NCBI RefSeq assembly: GCF_014764505.1
Contig: NZ_JACXWX010000004.1
Location: 300,840-364,839, forward strand
Source of the DNA: Phormidium tenue FACHB-886
GTDB lineage: Bacteria; Cyanobacteriota; Cyanobacteriia; Elainellales; Elainellaceae
Reading direction: 5' to 3'
DNA: 64,000 bases
Positions 17,634 through 27,564 of the stretch are shown piece by piece. A program made the position numbers and the translations under genes. The notes below the pieces were generated by a model that made no database searches, was not told where the DNA came from, and worked only from the letters and a program-made list of their open reading frames with translations. Position 1 is the first letter of the stretch. Each line of letters begins with the position of its first letter.

Positions 17634-17694
17634 TGTACATACTCTGTACAAAGTGCTGTACATATGCCCAAGTCTGAACACACGCATTTGTACA
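17634..17694 (-). promoter_or_regulatory. Array of TGTACA palindromes, putative RHH operator
   Basis: The 6-bp palindrome TGTACA occurs at 17634, 17645, 17657 and 17689. The first three are 11 and 12 bp apart, about one helical turn, all within 80 bp upstream of the ribbon-helix-helix gene. This matches how CopG-like dimers bind successive half-turn sites. A further copy lies at 18397, 58 bp before the NfeD-like gene. Confidence 0.6.
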
Positions 17695-18459
17695 TTGTAT
17701 ATAAGACAGAGCACACGGGTCAACCAATCGCAAACAAGATAGCCAAATCTTGATAAACCTAAATAGCATAGCCTATTCAGCGTTCCGGCTGCTTACTCAC
17801 TGCAAGATTGGCGAAGATAAATCCTCAGGAAGCAGCCCCTAACAGCTATCTTTATGTATTGCAAGAGCTACTTTGTATATTTACATAAGAAATACATTTT
17901 GCTATATTTTCTCTATACATTAGACATACATCATTACATACAACCCAAGTCTAGTAGAGGGCAGTTTCGTCGACCGCCTGAGACATCGACGGATTGCCCC
18001 TGTGTGGGGAGTTCACCGTGTGTGAAAAGTTCACACTGTATAGCAATGCTCGACTGTGTGAGGGATAGATCCTTTTTGAAAGCCGCACAGAACGCGATCG
18101 TCAAAAGGATTTTATTTCGTCTAGGCACACAGCACCATACACATTTCGTACTCATTTGGAGGATGTTATGTCTTGCTCCCATTTTTGGTTAGCTCGCCTC
18201 GATCGGTTTCGTTCTCTGCTCTCCTCAGCGGCTTAAAAGATATCTGAAAACCAGCACCCTTTCTTACAGCTAGTTCTTACAGCTAGGGGAGATCAGCATC
18301 CTCAAAGCGTAACTTTCAAAGCGTAAAAAGCACCTTTAAACATCCTCAGGAGCGGACGATCGCCTCCTAGTGCTTTCAGCATCAGTGCATTTGACTTGTA
18401 CATACAGCTCACCAGCTTGAATTCATCTCAGCTGTGCATCTAGACAAGGAGAGAACGAA
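17695..18459. other. Long AT-rich intergenic region with small palindromes
   Basis: 765 bp between two divergent genes without a credible ORF. It contains repeated TACAT words (17890-17940), a perfect GTGTGAA-AAG-TTCACAC palindrome (18020-18036), an exact 13-bp tandem duplication (18261-18286), a near repeat of TCAAAGCGTAA around 18302 and 18318, and a single TGTACA at 18397. A regulatory RNA or complex promoter is possible; nothing is proven. Confidence 0.5.
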
Positions 18460-18663
18460 ATGGTATCCTTCAATCAAAAAAAGGCAACAGTTTCAAGCAC
18501 AATTCATCCTTATAGAACCGGCAGAATTTGGTTCCAAGGATCTTGGTGGTTTGCTCGCTGTGAACGAGATGTCACATTACTCGTGGGGCAAACGGTTGAA
18601 ATTGTGGGAAGACATAATATTACGCTGCTGGTGGAGCCTGCCCCAGCGAATTTAGCGAGCTAG
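18460..18663 (+). CDS. NfeD-like OB-fold mini-protein
   Basis: 67 aa: the IHPYRTGRIWFQGSWWFARC segment followed by VGQTVEIVGRHNITLLVEP is the soluble OB-fold of NfeD C-termini (a G.I.F.G..W.A pattern, then G..V.VVG...L.VEP). The membrane part and the protease domain of full NfeD proteins are absent. NfeD partners with stomatin/flotillin-like proteins in membrane quality control; a free OB domain may serve a similar adaptor role. AAGGAG lies 9 nt upstream of the ATG. Another frame overlaps but has no comparable match. Confidence 0.75.
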   Translation: MVSFNQKKATVSSTIHPYRTGRIWFQGSWWFARCERDVTLLVGQTVEIVGRHNITLLVEPAPANLAS

Positions 18664-18708
18664 CTAAGCAATTTAGCTTCTTAGCTTCAGGATGGATCGG
18701 GGTGCGGC

Positions 18709-19641
18709 TTAGCTGTGCCCTGATTCATGCTTTAAGGACGTTCTCAACAAAGTTGTTTTAGATTGCAAGAAATTTCTAATCGTTTCAAAATAGTCATCTC
18801 CTGCAACTTCTGCGACGTCGTTGTGCCCGGCGGCTGCAACCCAGTAAAGCTGCTTCGGTTCTGGAGCAGCGCTATAGAGGGCTTCACTCATGTCTGAAAA
18901 AGTCCGCTGATCGTTTAGCCCATGGATAAACAGAACGGGCACCTGCAGCGTAGCTACTTTTTGAATCGAGTTGAAGCGTTGAGTCAGCAGTAGATCGATC
19001 GGAAAAATTCCAAAGGGCATCGTTCGATCGACCATTTCCCGAATGGAAGTAAACGAGCTTTCCACCAGGAGAGCGGCAGCATCGGAGTGATGCGTTGCCA
19101 GCTCGATGCCGATTGCCCCACCCAACGAATGCCCATAAATGACGATCTGGCTGGGAGAAATTTGGCGATCGACGGTCAAATAGTGCCACATTGCCTCAGC
19201 ATCCTGGTATGCCTGCTGCTCATTGGGAAAACCGCCTTCGCTGCGTCCATAGCCCCGGTAATCTGCGAGAAGGACGGAAAATCCGAGACTGTGGAAGCGA
19301 GCGGCCTGTCCTAAATTTGCGCCAATATTGATAGCGTTGCCGTGCAGCAGCAGCAGCACTGGCGCATCGGTAGAACGATTGGGAATCCACCAGCCATGCA
19401 GTTTCTCACTGGCGCTGTCTTGGTGACGGTCTTGGCGACGGTCTTGGCGGACAGGAATCCAGACCTCTTCGTAGCGCAGGCTGTAGGCAGCAGGTGTCGT
19501 TTCAATGACAGGCGACGGCAAAAAGAGCATGCGCGTCTGCCGCAGGTAAAGGGCTACACAGGCAGAAGTGTAGGCGATTCCCAGTAAGCCAGCGAGAAAT
19601 AGACTGAGTTTGGGGAGTGAAAGCAGAACCAGACTCTTCAT
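18709..19641 (-). CDS. Membrane-anchored alpha/beta hydrolase (S33/BEM46-like)
   Basis: 310 aa from ATG 19641, which has an AGGAG 11 nt upstream; 41 more open codons upstream are Lys/Arg-rich and probably not translated. One N-terminal membrane helix (about 8-30: SLFLAGLLGIAYTSACVALY) anchors it. Hydrolase motifs: LLLLHGNAINIG (oxyanion loop), DYRGYGRSEG, YGHSLGGAIG (nucleophile Ser), HGLNDQRT (Asp) and AAGHNDV (His). The family cleaves esters or peptides; the substrate is unknown. A 12-bp tandem duplication (19417-19450) adds QDRRQDRHQD to a surface loop. Confidence 0.87.
   Translation of the reverse strand: MKSLVLLSLPKLSLFLAGLLGIAYTSACVALYLRQTRMLFLPSPVIETTPAAYSLRYEEVWIPVRQDRRQDRHQDSASEKLHGWWIPNRSTDAPVLLLLHGNAINIGANLGQAARFHSLGFSVLLADYRGYGRSEGGFPNEQQAYQDAEAMWHYLTVDRQISPSQIVIYGHSLGGAIGIELATHHSDAAALLVESSFTSIREMVDRTMPFGIFPIDLLLTQRFNSIQKVATLQVPVLFIHGLNDQRTFSDMSEALYSAAPEPKQLYWVAAAGHNDVAEVAGDDYFETIRNFLQSKTTLLRTSLKHESGHS
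19417..19450. repeat. 12-bp in-frame tandem repeat inside the hydrolase gene
   Basis: Almost three units of GTCTTGGYGACG (complement of codons for Arg-Gln-Asp-Arg/His). The period of 12 keeps the reading frame, so the repeat only lengthens a polar loop. Confidence 0.8.
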
Positions 19642-19770
19642 CGCCAAATGATACTCCTGTTTGTGTTTCTTCCAACCATTTTTTCTCACGCTCTCCATCT
19701 TTACATTCTGCTTGGGTCTTTTGGCAGAGCAGGAGTTGCCACGCTTGCGCTTAGTTGGGAGCAAACACTT

Positions 19771-19799
19771 TTGAGAGCCGCACCCTGTGCGGCTCTCAA
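19771..19799. terminator. Perfect hairpin between topoisomerase and hydrolase genes
   Basis: Thirteen-bp perfect arms TTGAGAGCCGCAC / GTGCGGCTCTCAA with a 3-nt loop, 138 bp past the topoisomerase stop. There is no long T run, so it may be a terminator, a processing signal or a repeat. Confidence 0.5.
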
Positions 19800-19936
19800 G
19801 AATATCTGGGGTCTATTCAGTTAAAAACTGCTGCAAGCGTTTTATTGTACTGAGAGCCGAGCACCTGCGAACCAAGACTTGCATAAGCCCGCACAGAAGG
19901 CCATTGAGTATTGGCGTAGCAACATCTCTTTGAGTT

Positions 19937-22132
19937 CTATTCAGGATTCTGTTCAGACTTGAGATAAGACCACTTCGGGCTCCACCAGCCCTTTGCAGTT
20001 TGGAAATAGACCGCTTCCTTATGCTTGCGATCGCCCCTCGCTTTCGAGTCGGAGCAGCGCAGCAGCGTTTTGGGCTGTCCGTCTTTTTCGTAAGGATATT
20101 CTTCTAAAGGCTTCTGGCAAACAGGGCAGGTATGATCGGTAAGCTGAGGCGATCGGCTGTCTTTATTAGCTACTTCAGCGGGAGCTGGGCTTGCCGTTTG
20201 ACTGCGCGGTGGCTCCCACTGGTGACTGTAGTCTGACCAAAATAGGACAAGATTTTCGCAGCCGCTGACACACTTCAAAAAATACTTCTTCTTGACTTTA
20301 GCGCTCGGAATCTTCGCCAAGTAGTTTTGACACTGGGGGCAACGAGTCCGGGATAAATTAGCGGGCTTCTCTTGCTTTGGAGCAGGATTCGTTGTGAGAT
20401 GCTGGGGGATAACCTGCCGTGCCTTGAGCAGCGCAGGCGCAAAATATTCCCGATTCCAAGTTGTTAAATACTGCTGCCACTCCTGCTGACCCGCAGCGAT
20501 CTGATCCAGGGTCTGCTCCATTTGCGCCGTAAACTCTGCTTCTAGCAGATCGGGCAGGGCAGCCTGCAAAAAGCGATCGACCTCCAAGCCCAAGCTAGTT
20601 GGCTGCAGATGCCCTTTCACCGTTTCCACATACGATCGCTGCTTCAGCGTCTGGATCGTGGGCGCATAAGTGCTGGGGCGACCAATCCCTTTCCGCTCCA
20701 TCGCCTGCACCAGCTTCGGCTCACTGTAGCGCGACGGCGGCTGGGTTTGCTTCTGCTCATGGGCGGCTTGCTGCAGAGTGAGAGGCTGTGCCTGCGTCAA
20801 GACGGGCAATTCCACATCTGCCGTTAGGTTATTCCAATAGCGGCTGTAGCCCAAAAACTCAATGACTTGCCCCTTTGCCTGCCATGTCACCGAACCGGAT
20901 TGGGTCAAGATGCGCGTCTGGCGGACGCGTGCCGACTGGCACTGAGAGGCGATCGATCGCTTCCAGATCAGGACATACAGCGCAAATTCATCGGCAGAGC
21001 GTTCAGCCCGCAGATCTTTGGAAGGACGATAGACATCAGTAGGACGAATTGCCTCGTGCGCCTCCTGAGCGCCTTTCACCTTGCGATGCTGCGCTACCCG
21101 CTTGGGCACGTTCTCTGGATCGTGTTCTTCTAGCCACTGCCGCGCCTGAGCGCAAAATTCTGGGCTGAGGGCAATGCTATCCGTTCGCATGTAGGTAATT
21201 AAACCCGCTTCGTAAAGCGACTGGGCGACCTGCATCGTCTTCTCGGGGCTGAAGCGCAGCCGAGCACCTGCTGCCTGCTGAAGCGTGGAGGTGACAAAGG
21301 GAGGTGGCGGGGTTCGAGAGACTGTTTTGCCTTCGATCGCTTTAACCTGATGGGGAAACTGCTGCGCTACCTGCACTAGACGATCGGCTTCGGCTTGGGA
21401 AAGGACACGCTGAGACTCTTGAGCGGGTTTAGCGCTGGAATCAGCGGCATCATCTGGCGGAGCTTCTTCTGCCTGCGGATTAGAACGGGCATCTGCCGCG
21501 CTGCCGCGATAGTAGGCGCGAAAGCCCTCGGCATAATCGACGAACACACTCCAATAATCCTGCGGCACGAATGCCTGAATCTGCTGTTCGCGCTGACAAA
21601 GGATATGGAGGGTGGCGCTCTGAACTCGCCCCATACTTTTTGCGCCGTTGTGCAATTGCCACAGTAAAGGCGATCCGCGATAGCCCACCAATTTATCTAA
21701 AACGGTGCGGCATAAGCCCGAATACACTAGATTGAGATCCAGCGATCGAGGACGAGCGACCGCCGCCTGCACGGCAGCAGGAGTAATTTCAGAATAGACG
21801 ACGCGCTGGGGATTCTTGAGATTCAAGGCTTGCTGAATGTGCCAGGCGATCGTTTCGCCTTCGCGGTCGTAGTCTGTTGCCAAAACAACTGTCTTCACCT
21901 GCTGCACCGCAGATCGCAAGGTTTGAATGGTTTCTTTGCCGCGCGATCCCCGTGCCATGAAGCGACAGCGCACGCTATTTTCTTGCAGGTCAAATCCCAG
22001 CGAGTCTTCGCCGTCATTGGCTAGCTCCCGGATATGACCCATGCTGGCTCTCACCAGCCAATCCGACCCCAGAATTTGACTCAGCTTTTTGACCTTGCCA
22101 GGACTTTCCACAATTAGCAGCTTGGTAGCCAA
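19937..22132 (-). CDS. topA: Type IA DNA topoisomerase, divergent paralogue
   Basis: 731 aa. TOPRIM: LLIVESPGKVKKL at the N-terminus and ATDYDREGETIAWHI. The strand-passage domain has CRTVLDKLVGYRGSPLLW and SMGRVQSATLH; ITYMRTDSIALSP contains the catalytic Tyr (about residue 315). The C-terminus has two Zn-ribbon-like Cys clusters (CPQC...CVSGC and CPVC...RCSD) and a final WWSPKWSYL region. Compared with the main cyanobacterial TopA (RRVLDRLVGY, SAGRVQS, longer C-terminus), the core motifs are altered, so this is probably a second topoisomerase I. The start is TTG 22132, with AGGAG 11 nt upstream. Confidence 0.9.
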   Translation of the reverse strand: MATKLLIVESPGKVKKLSQILGSDWLVRASMGHIRELANDGEDSLGFDLQENSVRCRFMARGSRGKETIQTLRSAVQQVKTVVLATDYDREGETIAWHIQQALNLKNPQRVVYSEITPAAVQAAVARPRSLDLNLVYSGLCRTVLDKLVGYRGSPLLWQLHNGAKSMGRVQSATLHILCQREQQIQAFVPQDYWSVFVDYAEGFRAYYRGSAADARSNPQAEEAPPDDAADSSAKPAQESQRVLSQAEADRLVQVAQQFPHQVKAIEGKTVSRTPPPPFVTSTLQQAAGARLRFSPEKTMQVAQSLYEAGLITYMRTDSIALSPEFCAQARQWLEEHDPENVPKRVAQHRKVKGAQEAHEAIRPTDVYRPSKDLRAERSADEFALYVLIWKRSIASQCQSARVRQTRILTQSGSVTWQAKGQVIEFLGYSRYWNNLTADVELPVLTQAQPLTLQQAAHEQKQTQPPSRYSEPKLVQAMERKGIGRPSTYAPTIQTLKQRSYVETVKGHLQPTSLGLEVDRFLQAALPDLLEAEFTAQMEQTLDQIAAGQQEWQQYLTTWNREYFAPALLKARQVIPQHLTTNPAPKQEKPANLSRTRCPQCQNYLAKIPSAKVKKKYFLKCVSGCENLVLFWSDYSHQWEPPRSQTASPAPAEVANKDSRSPQLTDHTCPVCQKPLEEYPYEKDGQPKTLLRCSDSKARGDRKHKEAVYFQTAKGWWSPKWSYLKSEQNPE

Positions 22133-22272
22133 AGCGCTTGAACTCCTGCAATCAATCGTTCAAGTACGATTGTACTTATTTTTCGTCAGGTCGCACGACT
22201 GGATATAGACGTTCCTGATCCGAGGTAGCTCAGGCGAGGCAGCAAAGGAGTTTCATCGGTTGCTTCATCCGA

Positions 22273-22953
22273 TTGTCCTCTAGAATTGAGGATGGTCAAA
22301 ACTACGTTGGGCGATCGCTCAGCGTCGAAGAGCTACATCGCCCTGTGAACTACTATCAACAGCACCCCAACGCCTTCTCTTCTGCCTACCTCAACGCGCT
22401 CCGCGGCGAGATTCAGTCTTGCCCCTACTTTACAGTTAACAACCTTAACCGTGATTTTGTCGGCACTAAAGGCTTCTCTATCGTGTTCCAGCGCACAGGG
22501 CTAGGCGAGGTAGAGCGCCAGTTTCCCTGGTTCAAAGCCTACCTCGATCGAGCGCTTCAGCCCGCCTGCAATGCTTTTTATTTGAATCCGCTCCTGCTCC
22601 AGTATGGATCTCGTGTTGATCCACACATCGATCGATCGCTGCGGTCTTACTGCAAAACCGTAGAGCCGCCTGCGCTAGTTAGTGTGCTGTATGTGCAAGT
22701 GCCATCAGAGCTGCGGGGTGGAGAATTGGTGCTGCGCGATCGGCGGCGGCAGGTTGGGCAAATCAAACCGCAGGCAGGAACATTAGTCTGTTTTCAGGGC
22801 GACCTGACCCACTCGGTCAATGCAGTCACGGTTTCTGGGACTCGCTTAAGTTTGGTTTGTGAGCAATATAGCCTTAGCGAAGCAGAATTGCGTCAGATTC
22901 CAGAATTTACAATCGAGTCAAGAGCAGCAAAAAAGCCGGCAAAACTCAAATAG
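22273..22953 (+). CDS. 2-oxoglutarate/Fe(II)-dependent oxygenase
   Basis: 226 aa with a jelly-roll hydroxylase signature. YGSRVDPHIDRSLRSY carries the HxD iron ligands (about residues 118-120), and LTHSVNAVTVSGTRLSLVCEQY carries the distal His and the Arg that holds 2-oxoglutarate. GGELVLRDRRRQVGQIKP and AGTLVCFQGD are the typical preceding strands (prolyl-4-hydroxylase/PiuC-like). The substrate is unknown. No ATG is in frame; TTG 22273 is the track-supported start and GTG 22345 is an alternative, so the N-terminus is uncertain. It converges with the 5-oxoprolinase gene, 28 bp apart. Confidence 0.85.
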   Translation: MSSRIEDGQNYVGRSLSVEELHRPVNYYQQHPNAFSSAYLNALRGEIQSCPYFTVNNLNRDFVGTKGFSIVFQRTGLGEVERQFPWFKAYLDRALQPACNAFYLNPLLLQYGSRVDPHIDRSLRSYCKTVEPPALVSVLYVQVPSELRGGELVLRDRRRQVGQIKPQAGTLVCFQGDLTHSVNAVTVSGTRLSLVCEQYSLSEAELRQIPEFTIESRAAKKPAKLK

Positions 22954-22981
22954 AAAAACTCAGATAGAAGAAATTGCCCGC

Positions 22982-25900
22982 TCAAGCTTGCCCAAATCCA
23001 CCCCCTCCCGGTGTTTCAATCACAAATACATCCCCCGGATTGACTTGAATTTCGGCTTTACCCCCGAGCGGTTCGATCGTCCCATCCTGTCGCTCTACAG
23101 CATTGCGACCGATCGCCCCTGGCTCTCCTGCCGCCAGCCCAAACGGTGGCACTACTCGGTGTCCTGACAAGATCGCCACCGTCATCGCTTCCCGAAACTG
23201 AATCCGTCGAATCACGCCGTTTCCACCCGGTTGCTGCCCCCTGCCGCCGCTATCAGGACGGATGGCAAAATTTTCAACCAGCACCGGAAAGCGCCACTCT
23301 AGCACTTCTGGGTCGGTGAGGCGGGAGTTGGTCATGTGGGTTTGCACCGCATCAGTACCCGGAAAAGTAGCACCGGCACCCGATCCGCCGCAGATCGTTT
23401 CGTAATATTGGTGGCGCTGATTGCCGAAGGTGAAGTTGTTCATTGTGCCTTGGGCGGCTGCCATGATGCCGAGTGCCCCATACAGCGCGTTGGCAATTGC
23501 CTGCGAGGTTTCCACATTCCCTGCCACCACAGCCGCCGGATAACGCGGATTCAGCAGGCAGCCCTCCGGCACAATAATTTCTAGCGGTTTGAGGCAGCCT
23601 GCATTCAGCGGAATGTCGTCTTCAACTAAGGTACGAAAGACATAGAGCACCACTGCTTTGCAGATGGCTAGAGGGGCATTGAGATTGGTGGTTTGCTGGG
23701 GCGAAGTACCTGTGAAATCAATTTTGGCGGATCGATCGCGCTGATTAATGGCTACCTTGACTTGGATTTCGGTGCCGTCATCCATTGGGTATCTGAACTG
23801 TCCATCTTTGAGTATCTCGATCGCTTGGCGGACAGAAGCTTCGGCGTTGTCCTGAACATGCTGCATATAATTTTGAACGGTGGGCAACCCATAGTGTTCT
23901 ACCATTCGCAGCAGCTCTTCCATGCCGCGTTCATTGGCGGCAATCTGCGCCTGTAGATCTGCTAGATTTTGAGTGGGATTGCGGACGGGATATTTGCCTG
24001 TCGTTAAAACTTCCAGCAGAGCAGCTTCCTGGAACTGACCTCGATCGACTAGCTGAAAGTTATCCAGCAGCACACCTTCTTCTTCTACCGTAATGCTATG
24101 AGGCGGCATAGAGCCAGGCGTGATACCCCCGATATCAGCATGGTGACCCCGTGAAGCCACATAAAACAAAGGCTGCAGATTCTCTTGGGATTCTGCAGGT
24201 GTTACCGTAGGAATAAAGACAGGCGTAATGACGGTGACATCAGGCAGATGAGTACCGCCGTTATAGGGATTATTAGAAACAAAAACATCACCGGGTTTCA
24301 GTTGATTTCCTTTATCGTGAATCAAACTGCGAACGCTCTCGCTCATCGAACCTAGATGCACCGGAATATGAGGCGCGTTGGCAACCAGCTGACCTTGTTG
24401 ATCGAAAATAGCGCAGGAAAAATCCAGCCGTTCTTTAATATTGACCGAATAGCTGGTATTTTGCAGCGTTACTCCCATCTGTTCAGCGATCGCCCGCACC
24501 AGATTGTTAAAGATCTCCAGCAAAACGGGGTCGGGAGTGGAGCGGCTTGCCTGTGTTGAAGCTATATACGATGCTTTATCTTCTGTAATTCGTTTTCTTC
24601 TCAAGATGAGATGATTTCGATCGGTCAACTCGGCAATCCAACCCGGTTCGATCACATTTGTGCCAGTCGGTTCAATGATCAGCGCAGCTCCGGAAATTCG
24701 ATCGCCTGGCTGGAGGTCTTGGCGCTGGTAAACTGGGGTATTATGCCAATTGCCTTTGGTGTAGACTTGCACGGTCGTGATCGGCGTGAGCGGCGCAGTC
24801 CGATCTGCAGACAGAACGGGTTCTGTGGGGACGGGGGTTTGTCCAATTACTTCTACAGAAACGGCTTCAGCGATTAACGCTCGGTGAGACATCGTGAAGC
24901 CATAGCGCTGCCGATAAATCTGCTCAAACTGAGTTCGCATCGCTTCTCGATCGGCAAATTGCACGATCAGCGCTGAATCTGTTCCGTCATATCGCAGATG
25001 GGCTTTCAGCAATACTTCGATCTGTTCATCCTCAATGCCCTGTGCAGCGATCTCAGCACGACCTTCTGCCACCAGCGCTTCTAGGGCTGTCTTAAGCGTG
25101 GGGATCGCTTCTTCAACTAACGGCGTTTCGATTGCCTTTTCTTTAAGCGATCGCAAGTCAGCCAGCCCGATGCCATAAGCCGACAAAACGCCTGCATAAG
25201 GGTGCAGAAAAATCTGGGTCATGCCTAAGGCTTCGGCGATCAGGCAAGCATGTTGTCCGCCGGCTCCGCCAAAGCAGCAGAGGGTGTACTCTGTGACATC
25301 GTAGCCGCGTTGAATTGAAATCTTTTTGATGGCATTTGCCATTTTGTCGATGGCGATCGACAAAAATCCTTCAGCCACCTGTTCTAGCGTACGGCGATCG
25401 CCCGTCCTGTCGCTTATTTCTACCGCCAGTGCCGCAAACTGCTGCCGCACGATCGCCGCATCAAGCGGTAAATCTCCCTCTGCCCCGAACACAGACGGAA
25501 AAAAGTCCGGCTGTAATTTTCCGACCTGCACATTACAGTCGGTAACGGTCAAAGGACCGCCCTGACGATAGCAAGCTGGACCTGGATATGCCCCGGCAGA
25601 TTCGGGTCCGACTCGATAGCGCGATCCATCAAACAGAAGGATCGAGCCACCCCCCGCTGCCACCGTATGGATCGCCATCATGGGTGCCCTCAGGCGCACT
25701 CCGGCAACTTCGGTTTCAAAAGTGCGCTCATACTCGCCGTTGAAGTGTGAGACATCGGTGGAGGTGCCGCCCATGTCAAAGCCAATGATCTGGTTGAACC
25801 CTGCCATCGCGCTGGTTTTGACCGCGCCCACGATGCCGCCCGCCGGACCTGAAAGGATGCTGTCTTTTCCCTGGAAAAGCTGAGCATCAGTCAATCCGCC

Positions 25901-26719
25901 GTTGGATTGCATAAACATCAGCTGGGTTTGCTTATGGGTTAGCTCAGGCAGCTGATCGCCCACTTCTACTCCCGCTAGCGCTGCGGCAACCCGATCGACA
26001 TATCGCCGCAAAATGGGAGATAGGTAAGCATCTACCACGGTCGTATCTCCCCGGCTGACAAGCTTCATCAGAGGACTGACCTGATGCGAGACCGAAATCT
26101 GAGTGAAGCCTATATCACGGGCAATTGCCGCAATCTGCTGTTCGTGAGCAGGGTAGCGATAGCCATGAAGAAAGGCGATCGCGCAAGCCCGAATCCCCGA
26201 GTCATAAGCAGACTGCATAGACCGCAGCAGCGATTCGGTAATTTGGACGGGCAACAGCTCTTCGCCTTGGGCAGTGTAGCGCTCTGCAACTTCAATCACC
26301 CGCTCATAAAGCATTTCCGGCAGCACAATGTGACGGGCAAAAATGTTAGGACGGTTTTGATAGCCAATTCGCAAAGCATCGCGGAAGCCTTGAGTAATCA
26401 GGAGCAGGGTGCGATCGCCTTTGCGCTCTAGCAGGGCATTGGTGGCAACAGTAGTTCCCATCTTGACGGCGGCAATTTGCTCTGCTGGGATAGAGTCATT
26501 CGCAGCAATGCCCATCAGCGCTCGAATGCCCTGAATGGGAGCATCTGTATAGCGATCGGGATTCTCGGAGAGCAGCTTATGCACCACTAGCTGACCATCC
26601 GGGCGCTGCGCCACTACATCTGTGAATGTGCCACCGCGATCGATCCAAAAGTGCCAGCGTCCGGCTCGCTCGGTCGTGGGGTGATTGGCAGGATCACGCG
26701 GGTCAGCAAAGTTAGACAT
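22982..26719 (-). CDS. ATP-dependent 5-oxoprolinase (fused HyuA-HyuB)
   Basis: 1245 aa, close to eukaryotic-type OPLAH length. The N-terminal half is hydantoinase [53 protein letters not shown] and [12 protein letters not shown] (ATPase fold). The C-terminal half (from about residue 725) is hydantoinase [43 protein letters not shown] and a Gly-rich end, [10 protein letters not shown]. It opens 5-oxoproline to glutamate with ATP, recycling damaged Glu/Gln and glutathione products. ATG 26719. The two unknown genes upstream point the same way with an 88-bp gap. Confidence 0.94.
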   Translation of the reverse strand: MSNFADPRDPANHPTTERAGRWHFWIDRGGTFTDVVAQRPDGQLVVHKLLSENPDRYTDAPIQGIRALMGIAANDSIPAEQIAAVKMGTTVATNALLERKGDRTLLLITQGFRDALRIGYQNRPNIFARHIVLPEMLYERVIEVAERYTAQGEELLPVQITESLLRSMQSAYDSGIRACAIAFLHGYRYPAHEQQIAAIARDIGFTQISVSHQVSPLMKLVSRGDTTVVDAYLSPILRRYVDRVAAALAGVEVGDQLPELTHKQTQLMFMQSNGGLTDAQLFQGKDSILSGPAGGIVGAVKTSAMAGFNQIIGFDMGGTSTDVSHFNGEYERTFETEVAGVRLRAPMMAIHTVAAGGGSILLFDGSRYRVGPESAGAYPGPACYRQGGPLTVTDCNVQVGKLQPDFFPSVFGAEGDLPLDAAIVRQQFAALAVEISDRTGDRRTLEQVAEGFLSIAIDKMANAIKKISIQRGYDVTEYTLCCFGGAGGQHACLIAEALGMTQIFLHPYAGVLSAYGIGLADLRSLKEKAIETPLVEEAIPTLKTALEALVAEGRAEIAAQGIEDEQIEVLLKAHLRYDGTDSALIVQFADREAMRTQFEQIYRQRYGFTMSHRALIAEAVSVEVIGQTPVPTEPVLSADRTAPLTPITTVQVYTKGNWHNTPVYQRQDLQPGDRISGAALIIEPTGTNVIEPGWIAELTDRNHLILRRKRITEDKASYIASTQASRSTPDPVLLEIFNNLVRAIAEQMGVTLQNTSYSVNIKERLDFSCAIFDQQGQLVANAPHIPVHLGSMSESVRSLIHDKGNQLKPGDVFVSNNPYNGGTHLPDVTVITPVFIPTVTPAESQENLQPLFYVASRGHHADIGGITPGSMPPHSITVEEEGVLLDNFQLVDRGQFQEAALLEVLTTGKYPVRNPTQNLADLQAQIAANERGMEELLRMVEHYGLPTVQNYMQHVQDNAEASVRQAIEILKDGQFRYPMDDGTEIQVKVAINQRDRSAKIDFTGTSPQQTTNLNAPLAICKAVVLYVFRTLVEDDIPLNAGCLKPLEIIVPEGCLLNPRYPAAVVAGNVETSQAIANALYGALGIMAAAQGTMNNFTFGNQRHQYYETICGGSGAGATFPGTDAVQTHMTNSRLTDPEVLEWRFPVLVENFAIRPDSGGRGQQPGGNGVIRRIQFREAMTVAILSGHRVVPPFGLAAGEPGAIGRNAVERQDGTIEPLGGKAEIQVNPGDVFVIETPGGGGFGQA

Positions 26720-26807
26720 AGCCCAAGTCTCTCAAGGATATGCTCAGCAGCCTATCGCAATTTTCAAGGCTGTGGAGTAGAACTCATCCGGACTTACGCC
26801 TTAATCC

Positions 26808-27551
26808 TTACGCCTCTACCCAAATCTCTGTGGGGTAAAAGTATCCCGGTTGCCGAAACAGCGGCTGAGACACCTGAGACACTGCATTATGAGCGGTTGC
26901 AGCCTCTGCCCACAGGCTAAATCCTCCCAGCAGCAGCCCCAGCCAAATCTCAATCAAGGAGAGCGGCAGCGCTTGCCGCAGTTCTTCCAGGCAAACCCGA
27001 TCGCCCTGCTGCTGGCTCAGGTAGTCTGCGATCACCCCAGCCCAGACAGAAACCTCTTCGTCATGGGCGATCGCCATCGCTTGTTCGAACGCTTCCTGCG
27101 GGTCAAGCACTGCTTCCAGCACCTCCAGCAGCACTTCTTTCTCCACAACGCCAACTACCGACTCTTCGCCGTCTGTCTGCTGTTGCCGTTCGGGTGGCTT
27201 TCGCGGCAGCCCTGGCAACGGCTCAATAAATCGCTCAAAATCTACTGCCATCGTTTGCCGCACATAGCGATCAAACGCATCTACGGGCATCACTGGGCCT
27301 TCATCCGCTGTGTTCGCCTGCAGATCCTCAAACACCAGGCTAGACCGTTCCTGAAACAAGGCTGTGATTTGGGCGATCGCTTCTGCCACCACTCGTAGCT
27401 GTTCTGCACTATTGAGTCCCGTTAGCACCGCTTCCAGTGCCTGCCAGAGCTGTCCCAAGTCAGCCTCTTCTGGCATCTGGGTAGCAACCTCCAAGATGTT
27501 CCATAGGCTAATTTCAGGTAGCTCAGGCTGGCTCATCGCAGGCTGGTTCAT
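26808..27551 (-). CDS. Hypothetical acidic helical protein
   Basis: 247 aa, strongly acidic, mostly helical by pattern (ALEAVLTGLNSAEQLRVVAE, VEKEVLLEVLEAVLDPQEAF), with no Cys cluster, signal peptide or clear membrane helix, although LSLIEIWLGLLLGGFSLWAE (about 205-224) is hydrophobic. I recognise no domain. It starts 13 bp after the stop of the Cys-motif protein at 27565, so the two probably form an operon and may work together. An in-frame Met at residue 6 is an alternative start. Confidence 0.7.
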   Translation of the reverse strand: MNQPAMSQPELPEISLWNILEVATQMPEEADLGQLWQALEAVLTGLNSAEQLRVVAEAIAQITALFQERSSLVFEDLQANTADEGPVMPVDAFDRYVRQTMAVDFERFIEPLPGLPRKPPERQQQTDGEESVVGVVEKEVLLEVLEAVLDPQEAFEQAMAIAHDEEVSVWAGVIADYLSQQQGDRVCLEELRQALPLSLIEIWLGLLLGGFSLWAEAATAHNAVSQVSQPLFRQPGYFYPTEIWVEA

Positions 27552-27564
27552 TTAATTTGCTGCC

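Noticed and set aside
17612..17716. N-terminal extension of the ribbon-helix-helix protein (35 codons)
   Set aside because: The extension is Cys-rich, holds the TGTACA array, and has no ribosome-binding site; the RHH fold starts exactly at the inner ATG.
18434..18655. Overlapping 73-codon ORF in another frame at the NfeD-like gene
   Set aside because: No family resemblance and poorer start; the 18460 frame has a strong ribosome-binding site and the OB-fold pattern.
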